From NCBI GenBank assembly GCA_030430345.1, contig JAUIFT010000220.1, forward strand, positions 1-5,780: a DNA stretch of 5,780 bases. The letters run 5' to 3'. The DNA is from Calditrichia bacterium. GTDB lineage: Bacteria > Calditrichota > Calditrichia > RBG-13-44-9 > J042. How positions within the stretch are numbered: the stretch's first letter is position 1; every line of letters starts with the position of its first letter. Shown piece after piece: positions 1 through 5,780 of the stretch. Under the pieces are notes generated by a model, which did not search any database, was not told the DNA's origin, and was given only the letters and a program-made list of their open reading frames with translations. The position numbers and the translations under genes were made by a program.

Positions 1-707
1 TCTTTCCGGCCAACAATCCCACTCCGCTGATACAACAAGGTTACACCAGCGGCACCTTTGGTGATCAGTAAAATCTGATCCGGCTGACAATGGGTTTGAA
101 AGAAGTGAATATCACTGCGGCAGTCTGCGGAGAGCAGTCCGAATTCCACTTCGTTCATTTGAATAAATTTAGCACACGCCAGCCAATCTTGAAAATTGTC
201 CGGCTTTCGGGGAGAGCGCCGCCCCAGTTCATCCCGGTCCATCGTCAAATAATGAACGTCCAGGTAAATTTTCTCACGGGCAACTTCAGCCAGTTTTTTT
301 AGGGCATCCAGACTGAGGTCCCAGCCACTGATTAAATTTACGATAATCATATCCGCTGTTTTAACCGGCGTCTCTATTTCTTCCCACTGTAGCGGGGGAA
401 ATGGGAACAGTGATTTTTCTTCCCGCTCTTCCGGGGAATGATATTCCAGAATGACTTTATGATTGCGTTTACCGAACGGCCGCAGCCCTTCCCGGGTCAC
501 ATTGTGCATATTGGCTAAAAGCGCAGTAAAGGCCAATTCGATATCCGCGCCAATATAAGAGACCGGGATAATAGAATCATTATCCCGGTCCAGAATTTCC
601 GCCAGTACGGCGATATCATAAAAGATGCCGCCAAAGCTTTCTATCGGACTGTTTTCATAGGGTAAGATCAAGTCCTTATTTATAGTACCGACAACAGCGA
701 CTTTCAT
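1..707 (-). CDS. PfkB/ribokinase-family sugar or nucleoside kinase, N-terminal part (3' end off the left edge)
   Basis: This is an open frame of 235 codons running off the left edge, read by hand from the ATG at 707. The product begins MKVAVVGTINKDLIL, the first strand of a ribokinase fold with an early Asp (D12). A Gly-Gly pair follows at residues 26-27 (FGGIFYDIAVLA), then PVSYIGAD, which is the pattern of PfkB signature 1. Further on come a lid-like region (GKRNHKVILEY), a core strand ending IYLDVH, the QMNEVE motif at residues 183-188 (the family's NExE element) and LLITKGAAGV around 213-222. The C-terminal GxGD catalytic-base motif would lie outside the window. PfkB enzymes transfer the ATP gamma-phosphate to a sugar or nucleoside hydroxyl; the substrate here cannot be told. 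The Asn usual in the GGxxxN signature is Asp31. The start lies 2 bp after the purE stop, with AGGAG 14 nt upstream inside purE, so translational coupling is likely. The family is fairly sure, the substrate unknown. Confidence 0.82.
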   Translation of the reverse strand, partial: MKVAVVGTINKDLILPYENSPIESFGGIFYDIAVLAEILDRDNDSIIPVSYIGADIELAFTALLANMHNVTREGLRPFGKRNHKVILEYHSPEEREEKSLFPFPPLQWEEIETPVKTADMIIVNLISGWDLSLDALKKLAEVAREKIYLDVHYLTMDRDELGRRSPRKPDNFQDWLACAKFIQMNEVEFGLLSADCRSDIHFFQTHCQPDQILLITKGAAGVTLLYQRSGIVGRK

Positions 708-709
708 CC

Positions 710-1168
710 CTAGAGTTTGCACTCCTGCGCTTTAAAAGCGACCAGTCTTTCCGCGACGGCCTCATCGTTCAAGGAAATAATTTCCGCCGCCAATACAGCC
801 GCATTGCGGGCACCGGCTTTCCCAATTCCCATTGTCGCGACCGGTACGCCGGCGGGCATCTGAACGATTGAGTACAGGGCATCCACGCCATTTAAATCGC
901 TGCCGGATAAGGGCACGCCAATAACCGGCAAGGTAGTATACGCAGACACGACGCCAGGTAAATGCGCAGCCATACCAGCACAGGCTACGATAACGCTGTA
1001 CCCATTTTTCCGCGCATTCACTGCAAAATCGTGCACTTTTTCCGGAGTACGATGTGCGGACATGACCATCATTTCCGCTTCCACACCAAAAAATTTGTAA
1101 TAATCCATTGAGGGACTCACTGCCGCGCGATCGGATTCGCTCCCCATTAAAATGGCCACTTTGCCCAT
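710..1168 (-). CDS. purE: PurE, class I 5-(carboxyamino)imidazole ribonucleotide mutase
   Basis: PurE converts N5-carboxyaminoimidazole ribonucleotide (N5-CAIR) to CAIR in cytoplasmic de novo purine synthesis, usually after PurK has made N5-CAIR. The 152-residue product is full length for a single-domain PurE. Visible motifs are GSESD (9-13, phosphate/ribose binding), SAHRTP (37-42, with the catalytic His39, matching His45 of E. coli), AGMAAHLPG (64-72, the class I hallmark), DALYSIVQMPAGVPVAT (96-112) and IGKAGARNAA (115-124). The AHLPG segment argues against a class II AIR carboxylase. I chose the ATG at 1168 because AGGAG lies 8 nt upstream; an in-frame TTG at 1186 would add six residues but would bury that site. 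The upstream lipoprotein gene ends 25 bp away, and the kinase gene starts 2 bp after the TAG stop. No purK is visible in the window. The function is very sure. Confidence 0.97.
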   Translation of the reverse strand: MGKVAILMGSESDRAAVSPSMDYYKFFGVEAEMMVMSAHRTPEKVHDFAVNARKNGYSVIVACAGMAAHLPGVVSAYTTLPVIGVPLSGSDLNGVDALYSIVQMPAGVPVATMGIGKAGARNAAVLAAEIISLNDEAVAERLVAFKAQECKL

Positions 1169-1176
1169 TTTTTTGT

Positions 1177-1181
1177 CTCCT
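1177..1181 (-). promoter_or_regulatory. Ribosome binding site of purE (AGGAG)
   Basis: AGGAG lies 8 nt before the ATG at 1168 with an A-rich spacer. It decides the purE start against the in-frame TTG at 1186, which would place this motif inside the coding region. It sits in the 25-bp gap after the lipoprotein stop codon. Confidence 0.8.
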
Positions 1182-1193
1182 GACAATTTCCGT

Positions 1194-2240
1194 TTAGAGT
1201 GATTGTTTACCGTTTTCGTCCAGTTTACGGGTGCGGAATGTATGTGCCATTACATCCAGTTGATCGAGAAATGGCTTCTTTCGCTTCCCGACGGCCTGAA
1301 CATAAAAATCGACCATATAGATCAATTTATTTTCTTTATCAATAAATGTTGTGTTGCGGAAGGGGCCGCCGATAAAATGTTTGGGGTTCTTCCAGGTGCC
1401 TTCCAGACGCAGGGCGGGGGAATTGTTAAATTGCACCTGCTCCATATCGGTTTCATTTTCCACAACGACATCACCTTCATAGATTTTTTCGGCGAGGCGG
1501 TTCCTTTGGGCAACGATCCAGTCGAAGCTGATTTTCACCGAATCCTCATAGGGAATCCAGTGAATAAACATGGAACGATCCGGATTAAAACGGCGCAGCC
1601 AGACATAGTTATCCTCTATGGACTGATCGACAAGATGGTAGTCGTGCTGAATCCGCAACGTAAAGGGATAGTTATCAAAGAGGAATCTTTCCACCTCCGT
1701 TTGCTCTCCCCAGGAATACATATCTTTTTTCAAGCGCTTGTAGTAGGACGTTTTAAAATTGTCGTATACCAGCTCTCCCAAATCATAGATCCGGGTTAAC
1801 ATAGCATCTTTATCCGGTGCCACCAGGTAAACAACATATTGATCAGCGGCCCACTCATCCTCACGGGGAATATAGAAGTAATCGCCTTTGTTAATGCCTT
1901 CGACAACATTTTCCGAGAGAATGCCGCGAATTTGCTGAGAAACCTCTCCCTGTCCGTTCAAGGTGCCCAGAAAAAGAATATTGCGGCGGTTCTGAAACAA
2001 GTGAAGTTTATCGATGGGTTTCCGGGTAATAACATATTCCCGTTCCATGGTAGGCATTCGGTAAATTTTCGAGAAGTGGCTGCCCAGCGCATCTTTGTAG
2101 TCCACCCATTCCAGGGAATCGGCGAAGACAATAATTTCGTCCAGGTTGCCTTTACTCTCGGGCTTGTGATCGCAACTGGAGACCAGCATCATCAGGCCAG
2201 TAACGAACAAAAGAATAACTATTTGCAAAACGTTTTTCAA
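1194..2240 (-). CDS. Lipoprotein resembling the DUF4837 family
   Basis: This is a 348-residue protein with a lipoprotein signal peptide: MKN start, hydrophobic core at residues 4-20, and lipobox VSSC with the acylated cysteine at residue 23. The mature part begins DHKPESKGNLDEIIVFADSL. That opening, the RRNILFLG strand at 85-92, the GTWKNPKHFIGGPFRNTT segment at 281-298 and the closing KRKKPFLDQLDVMAHTFRT match what I recall of DUF4837, a family of unknown function common in Bacteroidota. No catalytic motif is evident. The mature protein looks soluble and rich in aromatic and charged residues, so it is probably anchored in the periplasm or outer membrane. The TTG at 2240 is chosen because AGGAGG lies 6 nt upstream and the signal peptide then starts cleanly; an ATG at 2285 adds 15 residues that spoil the signal peptide and has no ribosome site. 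It lies between the flippase-like gene and purE. Lipoprotein status is strong; the family call comes from memory. Confidence 0.85.
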   Translation of the reverse strand: MKNVLQIVILLFVTGLMMLVSSCDHKPESKGNLDEIIVFADSLEWVDYKDALGSHFSKIYRMPTMEREYVITRKPIDKLHLFQNRRNILFLGTLNGQGEVSQQIRGILSENVVEGINKGDYFYIPREDEWAADQYVVYLVAPDKDAMLTRIYDLGELVYDNFKTSYYKRLKKDMYSWGEQTEVERFLFDNYPFTLRIQHDYHLVDQSIEDNYVWLRRFNPDRSMFIHWIPYEDSVKISFDWIVAQRNRLAEKIYEGDVVVENETDMEQVQFNNSPALRLEGTWKNPKHFIGGPFRNTTFIDKENKLIYMVDFYVQAVGKRKKPFLDQLDVMAHTFRTRKLDENGKQSL

Positions 2241-2322
2241 TTCACACCTCCTGGGAAAAATGGCGCATCGCTCAAGTATAACCATTACACGCCAATATCC
2301 GGCGATGTTTCCAGATTACTGC
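2241..2322 (-). other. 82-bp gap between the flippase-like gene and the lipoprotein gene
   Basis: This is the longest non-coding stretch in the window. It holds the lipoprotein's ribosome site, a lone TATACT hexamer (2275-2280) with no matching -35 element, and a 6-bp inverted repeat CATCGC/GCGATG (2302-2307 and 2266-2271) with a 30-nt loop. Neither is good enough to call a promoter or terminator. An internal promoter is possible but not shown. Confidence 0.5.
2247..2252 (-). promoter_or_regulatory. Strong ribosome binding site (AGGAGG) before a TTG start
   Basis: A full AGGAGG (AGGAGGTG in context) is placed 6 nt before the TTG at 2240. It fixes the start of the lipoprotein gene. It also shows that this organism uses Shine-Dalgarno pairing, which is weak or absent in many Bacteroidia. 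Confidence 0.82.
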
Positions 2323-3303
2323 CTAAATTTTTTCTTTATCTTCGACCGGCGCCACTGCAACCGCGGCTTTATTCCGATAAAAGATTAACATCACACCTCC
2401 GATTATGCTGATGATCATCGGGGTCAATGTGTTCAGGAAAGATAAGGATAAGGCCTGGGAAGTATCAATGCCTATTTTACTTAATAAACTTTCATACCCG
2501 AAGTCCCGCACGCCCAGACCATTAATCGACGGCGCCATGCTTATGACAAAAGTAACCGGGATAACCAGCAACAAATATCCGAAGGTAATATTTTTCAGGG
2601 CGAGCGCCTGGGCGAGGACATAATTCATGACAACCACCAGAAACTGGGCGCACAGCGATAACAGGTAGGCTTGCAACACCGCCGCTTTTGATTGGCGGTA
2701 ATCGTGAATGGTTGCGAACACTTCGACAATTTTATCCCCGATCCCCCACCAGTGAATTTTCTTCAGAAGGCGGGAAGAAAAGGCAAATAGCGTGGGATTA
2801 AAAAGGTTCAGCAAAACAAAAGCCACAAAAGCGAGCATACCGATGGTAACGATGATGATCAGATCGGTTTGAAATAATTCCGCCACCCAGAATACCGACA
2901 GAGAAGCCAGAGTTAAAGTTGCCAGCAATCCGAGCATTCTTTCCAGCAAAACACTGGCAACGCCGGTACCGTGACGCCCGCTGGTTTTGGCAATATTATA
3001 GGCCCGGCTAACGTCGCCGCCGATACTCGTTGGTAAAAAGTTGTTCAGGAAATAACCGATAAAATAGAAGATGACCAGGCGAAAGTATCCGGGGCGAATA
3101 TCAACCTGGTTTAGCAATATCTGCCAACGAAATGATAGTACGAAGATAGCCGCAGTAAAAATAAGCAGGGCCAGCCCGAGATAGGCCATATTCGCCTGTT
3201 TAATCGTTTCGTATATCTGGGCGATATCGGCGATCGAGATAAGATAAGCGAGCAGCCCGAAACTAATGACTGCTCGCAGAATATTCATACCGGTCTTTTT
3301 CAT
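2323..3303 (-). CDS. Flippase-like integral membrane protein, LPG_synthase_TM / UPF0104 family
   Basis: This 326-residue protein has a length usual for the stand-alone family (PF03706, TIGR00374). It shows about eight hydrophobic segments, near residues 8-24, 40-58, 74-92, 118-143, 146-168, 207-232, 240-260 and 285-309. The family motifs are present: FLPTSIGGDVSRAYNIAK at 89-106, ERMLGLLATL at 121-130 and NGLGVRDFGYE at 261-271. The short C-terminal tail is charged. The family shares its fold with the membrane domain of the lysylphosphatidylglycerol synthase MprF and with the C-terminal domain of archaeal AglD-type glycosyltransferases. Members are thought to handle or flip lipid-linked substrates, but most stand-alone proteins have no proven role. 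The gene starts 14 bp after the upstream glycosyltransferase gene, whose TGA stop overlaps the likely ribosome site TGAGG (12 nt from the ATG, a rather long spacing). A restart at Met6 is a weaker alternative. Family sure, substrate unknown. Confidence 0.92.
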   Translation of the reverse strand: MKKTGMNILRAVISFGLLAYLISIADIAQIYETIKQANMAYLGLALLIFTAAIFVLSFRWQILLNQVDIRPGYFRLVIFYFIGYFLNNFLPTSIGGDVSRAYNIAKTSGRHGTGVASVLLERMLGLLATLTLASLSVFWVAELFQTDLIIIVTIGMLAFVAFVLLNLFNPTLFAFSSRLLKKIHWWGIGDKIVEVFATIHDYRQSKAAVLQAYLLSLCAQFLVVVMNYVLAQALALKNITFGYLLLVIPVTFVISMAPSINGLGVRDFGYESLLSKIGIDTSQALSLSFLNTLTPMIISIIGGVMLIFYRNKAAVAVAPVEDKEKI

Positions 3304-3315
3304 CTGGCAGGATTT

Positions 3316-3320
3316 CCTCA
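3316..3320 (-). promoter_or_regulatory. Likely ribosome binding site (TGAGG) overlapping the upstream stop codon
   Basis: TGAGG includes the TGA stop of the glycosyltransferase gene and lies 12 nt before the ATG of the flippase-like gene. The spacing is long, but this is the only purine-rich candidate. The overlap suggests that translation of the two genes is coupled. Confidence 0.5.
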
Positions 3321-5780
3321 GGTACCCTCAGGTGCTTCCGCAGTTGCTTTCAGATTTTTAAATGCATCCAGCTGCTGTTTGGCATATTGATCGTTGGCGT
3401 CTTTACTTAGCCAGCCATTAAGCACTTCAATAGCAGTATCGTAGTTCTTGCTATCTTTATAAACGGTAACAATCTGCCGTTTGATCTGCGAAATAGCGGA
3501 TTTTAGAATCTGATCCCGCTGATCTTCGGTAGCCTGATCGTATAAAGCAGGATTACGGGTAATTCCGCGCATATACGATTGCACCAGTTCACCCTGCGGG
3601 TCATCCAGCAACGGATCGAGCACCTGGCGATAAGCGGTCTCGGCCAGATCGTATCGCTTATAATTCAGAGAAATTTCCCCGACGGCCTGCAATTGGCGCA
3701 TTCCCATATCATCAACAGTCAGTTGATCTTTGCTATACACATTGGCCATCGTGGCAAATGCGGTGAGCACTTCTTCAAACTGCTGGTGAGTAAATGGAAT
3801 TACTTCCGGCGGCATTATTTCATAGAGTTTCTGCAACACTTCTTCGAAGCGGGCTTCATTACCGTCATCGAGATAATGAGTTGCCAGACGGAAGAACGCG
3901 GAACGATAATTTTGCAGCAGTCCGACAATATTCTCATTGTAGTAAACATCCGGATTGTTCAGGTTCCGATAAACGAATTTATTCATCAGGTTATCGTACA
4001 GCTGCTCCGGATCAATTGACCAATCCTTGATAGTGGTTACCTGGAATAGTAATCCATCCATTTTCTGATATTTTTTCAATTCATCGAGGCGATTCTGATC
4101 GGAAGTTGTCACCGCGAAATAAACCGGATTCTCGAATTGATTGGTGATAAGAATATTCAGGATCATCCAGTCCTGAATCCGCAATGCCCCTCCCCTGCCG
4201 GGAATTTGCATTTTCGGCTTCACATTGAAAGTCACCATGTCCGGCAATGTCAGGCTATCTTCAATCCCCAGCGAGAGGCGATAGCGCTCTGCTTCCGCCC
4301 GGCGGGCAGATTCGGAAATCGCCGAAACTTCTACCTTTCTTTCCTTCCAGGGGACCGGATACTTCATTGCGGCAATTTCCGCATCGCTAAAGCTGATCGG
4401 TACTTTCGGCTCTTTGTTCTTCAGTTGCTCGATATACCAGGAAGTATTCAACAAGCTGAGGTTGGCGACACGAACGTCCGTACGAAATTTCTCGACTTCC
4501 TGCAAATACCATAGGGGAAATGTGTCATTATCGCCATTAGTGAACATGATGCCGTTTGGTCCGCAAGAGGCAAGCATATTGCGGGAATAATCGTGGGCGA
4601 CAAAATTGCCGGTGCGATCATGAACGTTATAGTTAACCGCCATCATGCGCATCGGCACCAGGGCGAAGAGCAGTACCGCAACGATCCAACCGATGGCACC
4701 GCCGGCACCTTCCTTTTTCGCCACCGCTTTATAGAGATTTTCCAGGATTGCCGCAGCACCAATCCCAATCCAAATCGAAAAGGCAAAGAATGAACCGACA
4801 TAACTGTAGTCCCTTTCCCGTGGCTGCGGATCCGGTTGGTTAAGGTAGAGCACAATGGCCAGACCGGTCATAAAGAACAAAACAAAAACCGCCAGACCAT
4901 GCCGTCGATCTTTCATAAAATGGTAATACCCGCCGATCAGGCCGAGCAATAATGGTAAGGCCCAAAAGCGCATCACATCCGCCCGTTTTCGCTCCCGGGA
5001 AAAATCGGTGCTTTCTTCGATACCTCCGAAATTCCAGAGGAAGTAGCGCACATACATTTCATTGATCTGGTAGCGCCAAAAGAAATCCATACCACTGCTG
5101 TAGCGATTGCCATTCGGCGATTCTTTCCAGCGACGGGCGCGGTCGAAGTGATGTTCGCCATACTGCTCGCGATTCATGTAGCTGATAAATTTCTCAACCG
5201 TTTCCGGATTATTTTCATCGATATTGGGATCCAGTCCGGAACGGATATAAATCATTAAATAAGAAGAATAACCGATAGTAATCAGCAAAAGGCAGGTCAG
5301 CACCAGCGCTAATGCTTTTTGGCCATTATTCACCGCATAGCCCAGGATGCCTCCGGCAGCGACGACGAGGAAGATCATTCCTTCGAAACCAATCTGATGC
5401 ACAAGTACCGGTATCCCTTTCACCATGCCGGGATAGACCAGTAAGGTTAATCCTAGCCCGATAGCCACCATGGTAAAAAATGTGGTCATGTTGATCTCAA
5501 AGCGCTTATAATAGATGACCAGGAAAATCATCGGCAGAGTCAAAACGTTCAGCAGGTGAACGCCGATAGCAAGGCCCATCATGTAGGCGATCAGCAATAA
5601 ATATTTTTCATTGCCAATCTCATCGCTTTTCTCACTCCAGCGGAATACCAGCCACACACAGATGCCGGTAAAGAGCATGGAGGGGGCATATACTTCTGCC
5701 TCAACAGCATTAAACCAGAAACTATGACTGAAGGCAAAAGCCAGCGAGCCTATAACCGCACCAATATGCGGCACATACTT
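3318..5780 (-). CDS. DUF2723/TMEM260-like (GT117-type) membrane glycosyltransferase with TPR-like tail, N-terminus off the right edge
   Basis: There are 820 codons open to the right edge (residues numbered from there), with a TGA stop at 3318-3320. About ten hydrophobic segments cover residues 7-375 (near 7-25, 32-48, 60-92, 98-116, 129-149, 154-175, 266-285, 292-310, 325-347, 357-377). A soluble region of about 440 residues follows. Family marks are AVEAEVYAPSMLF (24-36), MGLAIGVHLLNVL (66-79), QPRERDYSYVGSFFAF (near 315-331), and TNGDNDTFPLWYLQEV at 414-429, followed by RTDVRVANLSLLNTSWYI. The tail has TPR-like helical pairs near 699-720 and 777-810. The family includes human TMEM260, a protein O-mannosyltransferase, and is probably a GT-C enzyme using a lipid-phosphate sugar; activity and target of bacterial members are inferred only. 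The missing start, likely 100-150 residues, should carry the acidic (D)xGE and HPPG motifs of the catalytic loop. A GTG at 5774 is internal, not the start. Confidence 0.93.
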   Translation of the reverse strand, partial: KYVPHIGAVIGSLAFAFSHSFWFNAVEAEVYAPSMLFTGICVWLVFRWSEKSDEIGNEKYLLLIAYMMGLAIGVHLLNVLTLPMIFLVIYYKRFEINMTTFFTMVAIGLGLTLLVYPGMVKGIPVLVHQIGFEGMIFLVVAAGGILGYAVNNGQKALALVLTCLLLITIGYSSYLMIYIRSGLDPNIDENNPETVEKFISYMNREQYGEHHFDRARRWKESPNGNRYSSGMDFFWRYQINEMYVRYFLWNFGGIEESTDFSRERKRADVMRFWALPLLLGLIGGYYHFMKDRRHGLAVFVLFFMTGLAIVLYLNQPDPQPRERDYSYVGSFFAFSIWIGIGAAAILENLYKAVAKKEGAGGAIGWIVAVLLFALVPMRMMAVNYNVHDRTGNFVAHDYSRNMLASCGPNGIMFTNGDNDTFPLWYLQEVEKFRTDVRVANLSLLNTSWYIEQLKNKEPKVPISFSDAEIAAMKYPVPWKERKVEVSAISESARRAEAERYRLSLGIEDSLTLPDMVTFNVKPKMQIPGRGGALRIQDWMILNILITNQFENPVYFAVTTSDQNRLDELKKYQKMDGLLFQVTTIKDWSIDPEQLYDNLMNKFVYRNLNNPDVYYNENIVGLLQNYRSAFFRLATHYLDDGNEARFEEVLQKLYEIMPPEVIPFTHQQFEEVLTAFATMANVYSKDQLTVDDMGMRQLQAVGEISLNYKRYDLAETAYRQVLDPLLDDPQGELVQSYMRGITRNPALYDQATEDQRDQILKSAISQIKRQIVTVYKDSKNYDTAIEVLNGWLSKDANDQYAKQQLDAFKNLKATAEAPEGT

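Noticed and set aside
90..302. 70-residue plus-strand reading frame
   Set aside because: It is antisense to the PfkB kinase, whose hand-read minus-strand translation shows clear family motifs through the same bases.
1169..1186. TTG at 1186 as the purE start
   Set aside because: It would place the AGGAG ribosome site inside the gene and add six residues absent from the compact PurE core; the ATG at 1168 is well spaced from AGGAG.
2275..2280. TATACT as a -10 promoter element before the lipoprotein gene
   Set aside because: There is no matching -35 hexamer at 16-18 bp, and no good fit to the Bacteroidota -33/-7 pattern either. A single hexamer is expected by chance.
2256..2307. Rho-independent terminator in the 82-bp gap
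   Set aside because: The possible stems are CATCGC/GCGATG (6 bp, 30-nt loop) and TGGCG/CGCCA (5 bp, 24-nt loop) before a run of five T. They are short, widely spaced and not GC-rich enough to be convincing.
1203..2411. Long plus-strand reading frames at 1203-1799 and 1839-2411
   Set aside because: They lie antisense to the lipoprotein gene (the second also covers the end of the flippase-like gene), have no family motifs and no good ribosome sites, and the opposite strand has clear protein families.
3579..4793. Plus-strand reading frames at 3579-4019, 3794-4030, 4137-4514 and 4593-4793
   Set aside because: They are shadows of the DUF2723 protein gene: low-complexity His/Arg/Gln-rich translations without recognisable domains.
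4643..5161. Short minus-strand frames at 4643-4855 and 4973-5161 (and similarly 1322-1513)
   Set aside because: They are out-of-frame reads inside genes with strong protein evidence in another frame of the same strand.
5772..5774. GTG at 5774 as the start of the glycosyltransferase gene
   Set aside because: The frame stays open to the window edge, and the protein begins mid-family, after the expected N-terminal acidic and HPPG motifs. The gene is cut by the window.
1..5780. tRNA, rRNA, CRISPR arrays, insertion sequences, riboswitches
   Set aside because: No repeat-spacer pattern, terminal inverted repeats, transposase-like frames or RNA-gene signatures were seen; coding sequence fills almost the whole window.

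Overview
The window is a compact, single-strand stretch of bacterial chromosome. Five genes all read leftward on the minus strand. Nothing in it looks mobile, phage-borne, CRISPR-related or RNA-coding. The gene families point to the Bacteroidota/FCB side of the bacterial tree (Bacteroidota, Ignavibacteria, Calditrichota, Marinimicrobia or a similar lineage). Evidence for this is a large DUF2723/TMEM260-like membrane glycosyltransferase with a TPR-like tail and a lipoprotein that resembles the DUF4837 family. Recognisable Shine-Dalgarno sequences, one next to a TTG start, would be less typical of core Bacteroidia than of deeper FCB lineages. The species cannot be named from this sequence.

Layout in the direction of transcription (right to left): (1) 5780-3318, the C-terminal 820 residues of a DUF2723/TMEM260-like (GT117-type) polytopic protein whose N-terminus lies off the right edge; (2) 3303-2323, a flippase-like integral membrane protein of the LPG_synthase_TM/UPF0104 family; (3) an 82-bp gap with no convincing promoter or terminator; (4) 2240-1194, a DUF4837-like lipoprotein starting at TTG; (5) 1168-710, purE, a class I N5-CAIR mutase of purine synthesis; (6) 707 to the left edge, the N-terminal 235 residues of a PfkB/ribokinase-like sugar or nucleoside kinase. 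Gaps are 14, 82, 25 and 2 bp, so the set probably forms one operon or two overlapping transcription units. The promoter and terminator would lie outside the window.

The first three genes act at or in the cell envelope: a putative polyprenyl-phosphate-sugar-dependent protein glycosyltransferase, a multi-pass protein of a family linked to lipid-linked substrates, and a lipoprotein. The last two are cytoplasmic metabolic enzymes. The joining of an envelope module to a purine gene and a kinase could be simple operon packing. I see no clear evidence of a new biological system. The most useful points are the corrected start sites, the glycosyltransferase/flippase pairing, and the tight coupling of purE to a kinase of unknown substrate.
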